A program made the translations under genes and the position numbers. Below are positions 37,014 to 45,934 of a DNA stretch of 64,000 nucleotides, in pieces; position 1 is the first letter of the stretch, and the number at the start of each line of letters is the position of its first letter. The notes beneath the pieces were generated by a model, which searched no databases, was not told where the DNA came from, and worked only from the letters and a program-made list of their open reading frames with translations. The stretch covers positions 310,001-374,000 of the forward strand of contig NZ_SRRU01000004.1 of the NCBI RefSeq assembly GCF_004784465.1, given 5' to 3'. The stretch comes from Streptomyces griseoluteus (GTDB lineage: Bacteria; Actinomycetota; Actinomycetes; Streptomycetales; Streptomycetaceae).

Positions 37014-38120
37014 ATGCGCCGTATCGCCATATCCGTGGCCGTCTCCGCGATGGTCCTCCCGCTCGCCGGCTGCGGCGTCCTGAACGCGGCGGGAGACGAC
37101 GCGAGCGCGAGCCCGACCATGGGCGACCAGGTCACCGTCGGCCTGTTGCTGCCGGAGAAGGCGAACACCCGCTACGACAAGTTCGACTACCCCATCATCA
37201 AGAGCAAGGTGGCCGAACTGACCCACAAGAAGGGCAAGGTCGAGTACGCCAACGCCGACGCGGACGCCGGTCAGCAGGCCGAGCAGATGCAGCGGATGAT
37301 CGACGAGAAGGTCAACGTCATCCTGCTGGACGCCGTAGACGCGCACGCGATCGCGCCGACCGTGAAGAAGGCCAAGGACGCGGGCATCCCGGTCATCGCC
37401 TACGACCGGCTCGCCGAGGGCCCGATCCAGGCGTACATCTCCTTCGACAACGAGCTGGTCGGCGAGGTGCAGGGCCGTTCCCTGCTGGAGCGGCTGGGTT
37501 CGGGCGCCGGGCTCTCCACCAAGATCGTGATGATGAACGGTTCGCCCACCGACCCCAACGCCAAGCAGTTCAAGGAGGGCGCGCTCTCCGAGCTGAGCGG
37601 CAAGGTGACGATCGCGGACAGCTTCGACACCAAGGAGTGGAAGCCGGAGAACGCCGAGGCCAACATGACCGAGGCGATAAGCCGGATCGGCAAGGACAAC
37701 ATCGCCGCCGTCTACGCCGCCAACGACGGCATGGCCGGCGGCGTCATCAAGGCCCTGAAGAACGCCGGTGTCACCAACCTGCCCCCGATCACCGGCCAGG
37801 ACGCCGAACTGGACGCCGTGCAGCGCATCCTGGCGGGCCAGCAGTACATGAGCGTCTACAAGTCCTACCCGGACGAGGCCGAGGCAGCGGCCCAGATGGC
37901 CGTCGCCAAGGTGCAGGGCAAGGACATCCAGTTCGACGCCCTCACCCAGGACCGCGTCGACAGCCCCACCGACAAGCAGATCCCGGCCAAGCTGGTCCAG
38001 GTGACCGCGCTGACCAAGAGCAAGATCAAGGAGACGGTCGTCGAGGACGGCATCTACACCGTCGACCAGATCTGCACCGCCCCCTACAAGTCGGCCTGCG
38101 CCGCCGTGGGCCTGCGCTGA
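37014..38120 (+). CDS. Sugar ABC transporter substrate-binding lipoprotein (xylose/ribose type)
   Basis: The 368-residue lipoprotein has a signal peptide and lipobox LAGCG near residue 19, then a type I periplasmic-binding fold with VTVGLLLPEKANTRYDKFDY, NVILLDAVDAHAIAPTV, IAYDRLAEGPIQAYISFDNE and ENAEANMTEAIS. The pattern is that of XylF-type D-xylose or multiple-sugar binding proteins. The ATG at 37014 begins the signal peptide, and a GTG four codons upstream is possible. No ATPase or permease gene is adjacent, so partners are elsewhere. A terminator follows directly. Confidence 0.88.
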   Translation: MRRIAISVAVSAMVLPLAGCGVLNAAGDDASASPTMGDQVTVGLLLPEKANTRYDKFDYPIIKSKVAELTHKKGKVEYANADADAGQQAEQMQRMIDEKVNVILLDAVDAHAIAPTVKKAKDAGIPVIAYDRLAEGPIQAYISFDNELVGEVQGRSLLERLGSGAGLSTKIVMMNGSPTDPNAKQFKEGALSELSGKVTIADSFDTKEWKPENAEANMTEAISRIGKDNIAAVYAANDGMAGGVIKALKNAGVTNLPPITGQDAELDAVQRILAGQQYMSVYKSYPDEAEAAAQMAVAKVQGKDIQFDALTQDRVDSPTDKQIPAKLVQVTALTKSKIKETVVEDGIYTVDQICTAPYKSACAAVGLR

Positions 38121-38161
38121 CGCGCCGGCACACGGCCGGGGAGCGACCCGGAGACAGGTGA

Positions 38162-38200
38162 GGGAGGCGGCCCCGGTGACGGCGGGGCCGCCTCCCTTTT
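38162..38200 (+). terminator. Terminator after the lipoprotein gene
   Basis: A perfect 13-bp stem GGGAGGCGGCCCC/GGGGCCGCCTCCC with a 9-nt loop is followed by TTTT. Confidence 0.92.
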
Positions 38201-38339
38201 CGTGCGTTGTCCGGCCCCCGGCGATCCGGGCATACCGGTGTTTCGCGGTGCGCGGGGCAGGAGGAGCCGTGTTGCGGAGGCGGGCGGCGCCGCGCATAGT
38301 TGCGCTGCGAAGTGGCGGCGACCGGGGGTGGAATGGGCG

Positions 38340-39368
38340 ATGGCCGGGCACGCGACGGAGGAGCATCCCCACGGTGCCGACCGGCTGTGCGGGCAGGGAG
38401 ACCGTTTGTACTCCCGTGCCGTGCGCCGGGGCCGGGTGCCCCGCGCGGACGCGGAGCCGGTGCCCTGCCTGCTGGAGCTGGCCCTGCTGCACCCCGACCC
38501 CGACGACATGGACTGGCTGGTCCCCACCTCCCCGCAGGAGGTGATGACCCGGCTGCTGCGCGGGGTCTACGACGAGGTCACCGAGAGCCGGCGCCGGATG
38601 GGCTCGGCGGTCGCAGCGTTCGACTGGTACGCCGGGCTCGGCCGTCAACTGCCCGCCCTCGGCGCACCGGGTGAAGGCTCCGCGATCCGGGTGCTGGACG
38701 GACTCACCCGCATCCAGGCCGCGATGGACGAGGCGACCGAGCGGTGCGCGACCGAGGTGCTCACCGTGCAGCCCGGCGGCATCCGGCGCGAGGCCGAGCT
38801 GACCGAGGGGCTGCACCGGGCGCTCGAACTGCGGGGCCGGGGCGTACGGATGCGCGATCTGTACACCCATGTCGCCCGGCACGGCCAGGGGTTGCTCAAC
38901 TACCTGGAGCTGATGGGCGACGCGGTGGAGGCCCGCACGCTGGACGAGGTCATCGACCGGCTCATCCTCTTCGACCGCACGGTGGCCTTCATCCCCGCCA
39001 ACACCGACCGCACGATGGCGTTGGAGCTGCGCCACCCGGCGCTGGTGGAGTACCTCGTGACCGTCTTCGAGCGGCTGTGGCGGCTGGCGATCCCGCTCAC
39101 CGCCCCGCTGCCCGACACCGGCATCGAGGGCATCTCGCACCGCGAACGCGCCATCGCCGCACTGCTCGCCGAGGGCCACCAGGACGCGGTGATCGCCGAG
39201 CGGCTCGGCATCAGCGTGCGCACCTGCCGCGCGCACATCGCCCGGCTCTCGGAGACGCTGGGCGCGACCAGCCGCACCCAGCTCGGCGTCCGGATCGCCC
39301 AGGTGGGGCTGGACGGCCCCTCGCACGGACCGGCGCCCGCGCCCGCCGAGGGCGTGCACGCGCCCTGA
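38340..39368 (+). CDS. LuxR-type regulator with PLD/TrmB-like sensor (paralogue A)
   Basis: The 342-residue protein has a helical N-terminus (DAEPVPCLLELALLHPDPDD), a central phospholipase-D-like/TrmB-like fold (TEVLTVQPGG, RMRDLYTHVARHG, LDEVIDRLILFDRTVAFIPA) and a C-terminal LuxR HTH (GHQDAVIAERLGISVRTCRA). The ligand pocket is of unknown specificity. It aligns with the protein encoded at 39532-40518 over its whole length; the two genes converge across a palindromic element. The start is ATG at 38340. It may regulate the DTRWD-peptide locus to the right. Confidence 0.85.
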   Translation: MAGHATEEHPHGADRLCGQGDRLYSRAVRRGRVPRADAEPVPCLLELALLHPDPDDMDWLVPTSPQEVMTRLLRGVYDEVTESRRRMGSAVAAFDWYAGLGRQLPALGAPGEGSAIRVLDGLTRIQAAMDEATERCATEVLTVQPGGIRREAELTEGLHRALELRGRGVRMRDLYTHVARHGQGLLNYLELMGDAVEARTLDEVIDRLILFDRTVAFIPANTDRTMALELRHPALVEYLVTVFERLWRLAIPLTAPLPDTGIEGISHRERAIAALLAEGHQDAVIAERLGISVRTCRAHIARLSETLGATSRTQLGVRIAQVGLDGPSHGPAPAPAEGVHAP

Positions 39369-39371
39369 ACC

Positions 39372-39533
39372 AGGGTCTTTCGTTTGGATCAGGCCGGATC
39401 AGGGAGCGGGGTCTGGTGCCGTGCATCGCAAGGCGGAGGAGGGCGACATGGCGGAGCCATGGCAACCGACGACAACGCCGCGAGGCGCGGTGCCAGGGCC
39501 CGCGAGCCCGGCAAGATCCAAACGAGAGGCCCT
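39372..39533. repeat. 162-bp palindromic (MITE-like) intergenic element
   Basis: The whole gap between the convergent LuxR paralogues is an imperfect palindrome. Terminal arms AGGGTCTTTCGTTTGGATC (39372-39390) and GATCCAAACGAGAGGCCCT (39515-39533) pair at 17 of 19 positions. The middle holds CATGGC-GGA-GCCATG, and other internal segments also pair imperfectly. It could be a miniature inverted-repeat element or an extended terminator/RNA structure. Confidence 0.65.
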
Positions 39534-40518
39534 AGCCCTCCTCGTTGAGCATCCCGGAGCGGGCGATCAGATAGCCGAGCTGGGCCCGGCTGCCGCTGCC
39601 CAGCGCGGTGGCCAGCTTGGCGATGTGGGCGCGGCAGGTGCGGACGTTCATGCCCAGGCGCCTGGCGATGGCCTCGTCGACATGCCCCTCCACCAGCAGC
39701 TTGGCGATGGAGTGCTGGACGTCGGTGATGCCGTCCGGGGCGGTCTCGTAGGGCGTGCCGGCGTTCAGCGGTACCGCGCGGCTCCACATGAACTCGAAGA
39801 CCTTGACCAGGTAGCGCACCAGGCCGGGGTGGCGCAGCTCCAGGGCGACCTGGCGGTCCTCGCGGACCGGGATGAAGGCCACCGTCTCGTCGCAGATGAT
39901 CAGCCGCTCGACCAGTTCGTCGATGGTGCGGTACTCGGCCTTGCCGTCGGTGAGGCGGTCCACGTAGGCGAGGCGGTCGGCGCTGTAGCGGGCGGTGTGC
40001 TGGTAGAGGGTGCGGATGCGGACCCCGCGCTCGATCAGCGGGCGGTCGCGGTCCAGCGCCTCCAGGAGGCGGTTCTCGGGGCTGCGCCAGCCGCCGGGCT
40101 GCACGGTGAGCACCTCGGTGCGGCACTGGCCGGTGGCGAGGTCCAGGGCCGCGTTGATGCGGTCCAGGCCCTCCAGGACGGTGATGGCGTGCGTCGGGGC
40201 GTCCTCGCGGGCGCTCAGTGTCATGAAGGGTTCGAAGATCTCGGAGAGCACGATGGACCGGCGCCGCCGCTCGGCGATCTCCCGCTCGATCGGGGTCAGG
40301 CGCTGGGCCAGCGCGACGGCCGGCGCCACCGGCCGCAGCCAGCCGGGATCGTCGGGGTCCGGGTGGAGCAGGGCGAACTCCATCAGGCACGGAGCCGCCT
40401 CGGCGTCCGCGCGCGGGATGCGGCCGGTGCGCAGCGCGCTCGCGTAGAGGCGGCTTCCTTCCGCGCACATCTCTGTCACCGCGTGGGGATGTGTCGCCTC
40501 TGTCCCGTTTGTTGCCAA
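39532..40518 (-). CDS. LuxR-type regulator with PLD/TrmB-like sensor (paralogue B)
   Basis: The 328-residue paralogue of the protein at 38340 has the same order: PRADAEAAPCLMEFALLHPD, TEVLTVQPGG, RIRTLYQHTARYS, LVERLIICDETVAFIPV, and HTH GHVDEAIARRLGMNVRTCRA. The TTG at 40518 was chosen because LATNGTE aligns with the MAGHATE start of paralogue A and follows GGGGGTGG; an ATG lies 27 bases further upstream. It is divergent from the DTRWD peptide gene (114-bp gap), which makes it the best candidate for that locus's regulator. Confidence 0.83.
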   Translation of the reverse strand: MATNGTEATHPHAVTEMCAEGSRLYASALRTGRIPRADAEAAPCLMEFALLHPDPDDPGWLRPVAPAVALAQRLTPIEREIAERRRRSIVLSEIFEPFMTLSAREDAPTHAITVLEGLDRINAALDLATGQCRTEVLTVQPGGWRSPENRLLEALDRDRPLIERGVRIRTLYQHTARYSADRLAYVDRLTDGKAEYRTIDELVERLIICDETVAFIPVREDRQVALELRHPGLVRYLVKVFEFMWSRAVPLNAGTPYETAPDGITDVQHSIAKLLVEGHVDEAIARRLGMNVRTCRAHIAKLATALGSGSRAQLGYLIARSGMLNEEG

Positions 40519-40631
40519 ATCTCCACCCCCCAGGGTCCTGAACATGCAGGAACATGATGCACCGATCGTGTGGCGATGATGTGCCTGAATGAGCCATCGT
40601 CTAACTCGACGGGGGAAGAGGGGACTTTCAA

Positions 40632-40889
40632 GTGAGGACGAAGCCGACCATGCGTAACAGAATGCTTCGCTCGGCGCTTGTTGCCGCTCTCTCCGCCGTT
40701 GCGGCCGTCGGAACACTGGCGGGCCTCTCCGGTGCGACGAGCGCGCACTCGCCGGGTGACGGGGGGGCCGTGCGAGCGGCGGGCGTTCAGGACACCCGGT
40801 GGGACACCACGCCGGCGGACACCAGGTGGGACACCACACCCGCGGACACGAGGTGGGACGTCGCCCCGCTCGACACGCGGTGGGACTGA
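40632..40889 (+). CDS. Small secreted or precursor peptide with four DTRWD repeats
   Basis: This 85-residue protein starts at GTG 40632 (AGGGGA seven bases upstream). It has a Sec-like leader (MRNRMLRSALVAALSAVAAV, possible cleavage near TSA), a short spacer and then DTRWDTTPA, DTRWDTTPA, DTRWDVAPL and DTRWD at the very end. Repeats at the C-terminus of a leader peptide look like the cores of a multi-core ribosomal peptide precursor, or a repetitive signal or adhesion peptide. The next gene, 5 bp downstream, encodes a Rieske-like protein. No known family was recognised. Confidence 0.75.
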   Translation: MRTKPTMRNRMLRSALVAALSAVAAVGTLAGLSGATSAHSPGDGGAVRAAGVQDTRWDTTPADTRWDTTPADTRWDVAPLDTRWD

Positions 40890-40894
40890 TCACC

Positions 40895-41230
40895 ATGACC
40901 ACGCCTCCCGACGACCGCTCCTTCCGTCGTGAGATGGCCACCGCCTACCGCTCCGGCTGGCACTTCATCGACCTGGTCACCGCCATCCCCCACAGCGGCG
41001 ACTCGTTGATGGTGACGGTGTTCGGCGAGCCGGTGGTGGTCACCCGTGACGAGGACGAGGACGTACGGGCGTACCGCTGCCTGCGCAAGCCACGCGGCGC
41101 GCCGCAGCCGGTGCGGTGTGCCGTCCGGTACGGCATGATCTTCGTCAATCTGGACCAGCGGGACCACCGTCTCGCTGAGCCCGAGGTCGCCGACCTCAGG
41201 ACCACAACTGCCACCCCCCGCAGTGCCTGA
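40895..41230 (+). CDS. Truncated Rieske-like protein with altered cluster ligands
   Basis: The 111-residue protein looks like the N-terminal Rieske domain of ring-hydroxylating oxygenases (SGWHFIDL, GDSLMVTVFGEPVVVTRDED, VRAY, YGMIFVNLD). Where the family has CxH...CxxH it has CLRK...CAVR: both Cys are kept, both His are Arg, and the spacing between the Cys is short (12 residues). There is no catalytic oxygenase domain. It could bind a different cluster or metal, or none. It is co-transcribed with the DTRWD peptide gene and may act on it, but that is inferred from position only. Confidence 0.7.
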   Translation: MTTPPDDRSFRREMATAYRSGWHFIDLVTAIPHSGDSLMVTVFGEPVVVTRDEDEDVRAYRCLRKPRGAPQPVRCAVRYGMIFVNLDQRDHRLAEPEVADLRTTTATPRSA

Positions 41231-41274
41231 CGCGATTCCCCCGTCGTAAAAGATCGCCTCAGGTACTTCCCCCC

Positions 41275-41315
41275 GCAGCGGCGTCACCGTGACCTGAACA
41301 CGGTGACGCCGCTGC
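41275..41315. terminator. Terminator after the Rieske-like gene
   Basis: A perfect 17-bp stem GCAGCGGCGTCACCGTG with its complement and a 7-nt loop lies between the Rieske-like gene and the convergent PPOX gene. Confidence 0.9.
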
Positions 41316-41369
41316 AGTTTCTGCGCATATTTCGGGGTTTCGGCACTCCGGCCACCTGGCCGGAATTCT

Positions 41370-41783
41370 TCAGCCGAGTCCGAGCGCGCGTTCCACCCGG
41401 ATCTCCAGGGCGACCCGCAGCGGGTTCTCCCGGGGCTCGCGGCCGTACCGCTCGGTGAAGCGCCGTTCCGCCTCGGCGACCGCCTCGCGGTCCTCGCGCA
41501 CCCGCGCCCGTCCCTCCAGCGTGGCCCAGCGCCGGCCGTCCACCTGGCACACCGCCACCCGAGCGCCCTCCTCCCCGGCCGCCCGTACCAGCGCCGCCTT
41601 GGTGCTGGTGCCGCTGGTGATGACGCGGGCGATGCCGGCCCCGGGGTCCCAGGTCACGCATACCGGCACCACGTGCGGGCTGCCGTCCGGGCGCAGGGTG
41701 GTGAGCGTGCTCAGGTGCCGCTCCCGCCAGAAGGCGACGTACGACTCATCCGGTGCGTCCAGGTCCACGGAGTATGAGGGCAT
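41370..41783 (-). CDS. PPOX-class (pyridoxamine oxidase / F420-dependent) protein
   Basis: The 137-residue split-barrel protein has LSTLTTLRPDGSPHVVPVCV, RVITSGTSTKAALVRA, RVAVCQVDGRRWATLEGRAR and FTERYGREP, typical of small streptomycete PPOX-fold proteins that bind F420 or FMN. The cofactor cannot be decided. The ATG at 41783 was chosen as the only start near the fold. It lies 37 bp from the HspR operator of clpB, divergent to it. Confidence 0.8.
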   Translation of the reverse strand: MPSYSVDLDAPDESYVAFWRERHLSTLTTLRPDGSPHVVPVCVTWDPGAGIARVITSGTSTKAALVRAAGEEGARVAVCQVDGRRWATLEGRARVREDREAVAEAERRFTERYGREPRENPLRVALEIRVERALGLG

Positions 41784-41820
41784 GGCTGAAACCTAGCCAA
41801 CGTGAAGTCGGCGGCGCTTA

Positions 41821-41841
41821 ATTGAGCGCACCCGACTCAAG
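41821..41841 (+). promoter_or_regulatory. HspR operator (HAIR) of clpB
   Basis: ATTGAGC-N7-ACTCAAG matches the HAIR consensus CTTGAGT-N7-ACTCAAG. It lies 58 bp upstream of the clpB start, so clpB belongs to the HspR regulon. Confidence 0.88.
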
Positions 41842-41898
41842 TTTGTGTACACTGATTAAGTCATCAGTGGAGCAGTGGCGGAAGGGGAGAACACGCAC

Positions 41899-44496
41899 GT
41901 GGACGCCGAGCTGACCAACAGGAGCCGGGACGCGATCAACGCCGCAAGCCAGCGGGCCGTGACGGACGGGCACCCCGACCTGACGCCCGCTCACCTGTTG
42001 CTGGCGCTGCTCGCGGGCCAGGACAACGAGAACATCACCGACCTGCTCGCCGCCGTCGGCGCCGACCCGGCCGCCGTGCGCGCCGGGGCCGAGCGCGCGC
42101 TCGCCACGCTGCCCAGCGTGACCGGCTCCACCGTCGCGCCCCCGCAGCCCAGCCGGGAGCTGCTCGCCGTCCTCGCGGACGCCGACGAGCGCGCCGGGGC
42201 CCTCGGGGACGACTATCTCTCCACCGAACACCTGCTGACCGGTCTCGCCGCGAAGGGCGGCGCCGCCGGGGACGTGCTCCGCGAGCAGGGGGCTACCGCC
42301 AAGAAGCTGCAAGACGCCTTTCAGAAGGCCAGAGGAGGACGCCGCGTGACCACCGCCGACCCCGAGGGTCAGTACAAGGCCCTGGAGAAGTTCGGCACCG
42401 ACTTCACCGCCGCCGCCCGGGAGGGCCGCCTCGACCCGGTCATCGGCCGGGACCAGGAGATCCGCCGGGTCGTGCAGGTGCTGAGCCGCCGCACCAAGAA
42501 CAACCCCGTCCTCATCGGTGAGCCGGGCGTCGGCAAGACCGCCGTGGTCGAGGGGCTGGCCCAGCGCATCGTCAAGGGCGACGTGCCGGAGTCGCTGAAG
42601 GACAAGCGGCTGGTCTCGCTGGACCTCGGCGCGATGGTCGCGGGCGCCAAGTACCGCGGTGAGTTCGAGGAGCGGCTCAAGGCCGTGCTCTCGGAGATCA
42701 AGGACTCCGACGGGCAGATCATCACCTTCATCGACGAGCTGCACACCGTCGTCGGCGCGGGCGCCGGGGGCGACTCCGCGATGGACGCGGGCAACATGCT
42801 CAAGCCGATGCTGGCCCGCGGCGAGCTGCGCATGGTCGGCGCGACCACGCTGGACGAGTACCGCGAGCGGATCGAGAAGGACCCGGCGCTGGAGCGGCGC
42901 TTCCAGCAGGTGCTGGTGGCCGAGCCGAGTGTCGAGGACACCATCGCGATCCTGCGCGGTCTGAAGGGGCGGTACGAGGCGCACCACAAGGTGCAGATCG
43001 CGGACAGCGCGCTGGTGGCCGCCGCGACCCTGTCCGACCGGTACATCACCTCCCGCTTCCTGCCCGACAAGGCGATCGACCTCGTGGACGAGGCCGCGTC
43101 CCGGCTGCGCATGGAGATCGACTCCTCCCCGGTGGAGATCGACGAGCTCCAGCGCGGGGTCGACCGGCTGCGGATGGAGGAGCTGGCGATCGGCAAGGAG
43201 ACCGACCCGGCCTCCCGCGAGCGCCTGGAGCGGCTGCGCCGCGACCTCGCCGACAAGGAGGAGGAGCTGCGCGGGCTCACCGCCCGCTGGGAGAAGGAGA
43301 AGCAGTCCCTCAACCGCGTCGGTGAGCTGAAGGAGCGCCTGGACGACCTGCGCGGCCAGGCCGAACGCGCCCAGCGCGACGGTGACTTCGACACCGCCTC
43401 CAAGCTGCTGTACGGGCAGATCCCCGAGCTGGAGAAGGAGCTGGAGGCGGCCTCGGAGGCCGAGGAGGAGGCCGCGCGGGACACCATGGTCAAGGAGGAG
43501 GTCGGCTCCGACGACATCGCGGACGTCGTCGCCGCCTGGACCGGCATCCCGGCCGGCCGCCTGCTGGAGGGCGAGACGCAGAAGCTGCTGCGCATGGAGG
43601 ACGAGCTGGGCAAGCGGCTCATCGGCCAGAGCGAGGCCGTGCAGGCCGTCTCCGACGCGGTGCGCCGCTCGCGCGCCGGGGTCGCGGACCCGGACCGGCC
43701 CACCGGCTCCTTCCTGTTCCTCGGCCCGACCGGCGTCGGCAAGACGGAGCTGGCCAAGGCGCTCGCGGACTTCCTCTTCGACGACGAGCGGGCGATGATC
43801 CGCATCGACATGTCGGAGTACGGCGAGAAGCACAGCGTCGCCCGCCTGGTCGGCGCGCCTCCCGGCTACGTCGGCTACGAGGAGGGCGGCCAGCTCACCG
43901 AGGCCGTGCGGCGGCGCCCGTACAGCGTGGTGCTGCTGGACGAGGTGGAGAAGGCGCACCCCGAGGTCTTCGACATCCTGCTCCAGGTGCTGGACGACGG
44001 CCGCCTGACGGACGGCCAGGGCCGTACGGTCGACTTCCGCAACACCATCCTGGTGCTCACCTCCAACCTGGGCAGCCAGTACCTGGTCGACCCGGCGCTG
44101 GACGAGGCGGAGAAGCGGCAGCGGGTGCTGGACACGGTGCGGGCCTCGTTCAAGCCGGAGTTCCTGAACCGGCTGGACGACCTGGTGGTGTTCTCCGCGC
44201 TCAGCGAGACGGAGCTGGCCCGGATCGCCCGCCTCCAGATCGACCGGCTCGGCCGCCGGCTGGCGGAGCGGCGCCTCACCCTCGACGTCACGCCCGAGGC
44301 GCTGGGGTGGCTCGCGGAGGAGGGCAACGACCCGGCGTACGGCGCGCGCCCGCTGCGCCGCCTGGTCCAGACGGCCATCGGCGACCGGCTCGCCAAGGAG
44401 ATCCTCTCCGGCGAGATCAAGGACGGCGACACGGTCCGCGTGGACCGCGCGGAGGAGGGCCTGAAGGTGGGCCCGGCGACGGGTAAGTCGCTCTGA
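41899..44496 (+). CDS. clpB: Hsp100 disaggregase ClpB
   Basis: The 865-residue protein has an N-terminal Clp domain, NBD1 with Walker A GEPGVGKT (about 202) and a middle coiled-coil domain ([20 protein letters not shown]). NBD2 follows with Walker [16 protein letters not shown] (about 610) and the C-terminal D2 domain. Full length. It dissolves protein aggregates with DnaK. The GTG at 41899 was chosen because GGAAGGGGAG lies about 10 bases upstream and the product begins [12 protein letters not shown]; a GTG at 41875 is possible. HspR-controlled by the HAIR site upstream. Confidence 0.96.
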   Translation: MDAELTNRSRDAINAASQRAVTDGHPDLTPAHLLLALLAGQDNENITDLLAAVGADPAAVRAGAERALATLPSVTGSTVAPPQPSRELLAVLADADERAGALGDDYLSTEHLLTGLAAKGGAAGDVLREQGATAKKLQDAFQKARGGRRVTTADPEGQYKALEKFGTDFTAAAREGRLDPVIGRDQEIRRVVQVLSRRTKNNPVLIGEPGVGKTAVVEGLAQRIVKGDVPESLKDKRLVSLDLGAMVAGAKYRGEFEERLKAVLSEIKDSDGQIITFIDELHTVVGAGAGGDSAMDAGNMLKPMLARGELRMVGATTLDEYRERIEKDPALERRFQQVLVAEPSVEDTIAILRGLKGRYEAHHKVQIADSALVAAATLSDRYITSRFLPDKAIDLVDEAASRLRMEIDSSPVEIDELQRGVDRLRMEELAIGKETDPASRERLERLRRDLADKEEELRGLTARWEKEKQSLNRVGELKERLDDLRGQAERAQRDGDFDTASKLLYGQIPELEKELEAASEAEEEAARDTMVKEEVGSDDIADVVAAWTGIPAGRLLEGETQKLLRMEDELGKRLIGQSEAVQAVSDAVRRSRAGVADPDRPTGSFLFLGPTGVGKTELAKALADFLFDDERAMIRIDMSEYGEKHSVARLVGAPPGYVGYEEGGQLTEAVRRRPYSVVLLDEVEKAHPEVFDILLQVLDDGRLTDGQGRTVDFRNTILVLTSNLGSQYLVDPALDEAEKRQRVLDTVRASFKPEFLNRLDDLVVFSALSETELARIARLQIDRLGRRLAERRLTLDVTPEALGWLAEEGNDPAYGARPLRRLVQTAIGDRLAKEILSGEIKDGDTVRVDRAEEGLKVGPATGKSL

Positions 44497-44508
44497 CCGG
44501 ATGGCGTG

Positions 44509-44545
44509 AAAAGGCCCGCTTCCCCTTTTGGGTGGCGGACCTTTT
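44509..44545 (+). terminator. Terminator after clpB
   Basis: Stem AAAAGGCCCGC/GCGGACCTTTT (one mismatch) with a 15-nt loop and a T-run, 13 bp after clpB. Confidence 0.85.
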
Positions 44546-44629
44546 CGCGTGGAGAGCCAGAAGCTAGCATTTGTTCAGTGGCGGATATGAGATTCACTTG
44601 TTCACAAAGGCGGAAGTGGGGGTCATGAC

Positions 44630-45934
44630 GTGCTTTTGAGTTTCAGAGTGGCCAATCACGGCTCGCTGCGTGATCCGCAGGAGCTGAACTTCGTTCCTGC
44701 TTATGACGCTGACCGCCCCGCACTGCCCGTGGCGGCGATCTATGGTGCCAACGCCTCGGGTAAGTCGACGGTGATGAACGCGTACCAGTTCTTCCTGCGC
44801 GCCGTGCGGGATTCCCAGGCCCGCTGGCTTCCGGACGAGCCGGTGAAGCGCCGTCCCTTCCTCCTGGATCACGACAGCAGGCGCGAACCGTCGAGCTACG
44901 CGGTGGATCTACTGATCGACGGGGTCCGCCATGTCTACGGCTTCAGCACCGGTGACGGGGCTATCGAGGAGGAATGGCTCTACTCCTACCCGAAGGCCCG
45001 CAAGCGCGTCCTCTTCGAGCGCAAGGGCGGCGCGGTGACGTTCGGAGCCTCGCTTACCGGCGAGCGGGTCGCTGCTGAGCGGATCATGCGGGCCAACAGT
45101 CTGTACCTTTCCGCCGCCGCGCAGTCCGGACACGCGAGGTTGAGTGCCGTGTGGGAGGCCCTGCAGGGGGTCGCGGTTGTCGATGACAAGATGCGGCAGG
45201 CGCTGCCGACGGCAGGCTCCATCACCGCGGAAGTGTTCGACTTCTTCGAGAGGATGGGTATCGCGCGGGCCGGGGAACTGCTGGCGGCTGCGGATCTCGG
45301 AGTGCACGGCGTGCGGCCGAGCCAGGAGGACGATCCAGGACTCCAGCGTTACGCCGCCGAGTTCATGCGACTGCAGACTCAGGCGGGCCTCAGCGACGAG
45401 TTCACGGCATCGCTCACGCGGTCCATGAGCAAGTCGCTTCGATTTGTCCACCGGGTCGAAGACGAGGAGTTCTTGCTGACGGCCGAGGACGAGTCCGCCG
45501 GAACAAAGACCTGGCTCACCTTGGTCACCTTCTCGCTTCTCGCGATCGGCCGTGGCTCGCAACTGTGGATCGACGAGGTCGATGTCAGCCTGCACCCTTT
45601 GCTGACCGCCAAGCTCGTCAAGCTCTTCCAGAGCACCGAAATGAACCCGCTCGGCGCCCAGCTGGTCTTCACCACACACGACGCATCGCTCCTCGGCACC
45701 ATGCTCGGCGAAGAGGTGCTGCGCCGTGACCAGATCTGGTTCGTGGAGAAGGACGCGGCGACCGGAGCCTCGGAGCTGTACCCGCTGAGTGACTTCAAGC
45801 CGCGCAAGGGGGAGAACTTCGAGCGGCGGTATCTGGCGGGAAGCTACGGCGCTGTGCCACTGCTGCCCGACGGGGCCTTCGAGGACATGGTCAAGCAGTA
45901 CTGGGGGGCACGTGGCAAGGCCGTTTCCGCGTGA
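44630..45934 (+). CDS. RloA/AbiL-like AAA ATPase (phage-defence type)
   Basis: The 434-residue ATPase is of the ABC/SMC-like AAA_15/21 group. It has FRVANHGSLRDPQELNF at the start, Walker A GANASGKST (about 40), an ABC signature-like region, Walker B QLWIDEVDVSLHPLL (about 310) and the H-loop VFTTHDASLL (about 347). Proteins of this shape paired with a RloB protein are known as RloA or AbiLi, and are associated with abortive infection against phage. The start is GTG at 44630. The reading frame overlaps the next gene by 23 bp. It sits between two conserved housekeeping genes, which suggests an inserted defence module. Confidence 0.85.
   Translation: MLLSFRVANHGSLRDPQELNFVPAYDADRPALPVAAIYGANASGKSTVMNAYQFFLRAVRDSQARWLPDEPVKRRPFLLDHDSRREPSSYAVDLLIDGVRHVYGFSTGDGAIEEEWLYSYPKARKRVLFERKGGAVTFGASLTGERVAAERIMRANSLYLSAAAQSGHARLSAVWEALQGVAVVDDKMRQALPTAGSITAEVFDFFERMGIARAGELLAAADLGVHGVRPSQEDDPGLQRYAAEFMRLQTQAGLSDEFTASLTRSMSKSLRFVHRVEDEEFLLTAEDESAGTKTWLTLVTFSLLAIGRGSQLWIDEVDVSLHPLLTAKLVKLFQSTEMNPLGAQLVFTTHDASLLGTMLGEEVLRRDQIWFVEKDAATGASELYPLSDFKPRKGENFERRYLAGSYGAVPLLPDGAFEDMVKQYWGARGKAVSA

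Noticed and set aside
41818..43959. Long open frame antisense to clpB
   Set aside because: It is a GC-bias shadow: low-complexity Gln/Val/His composition, no family motif, and the opposite frame is an intact ClpB.
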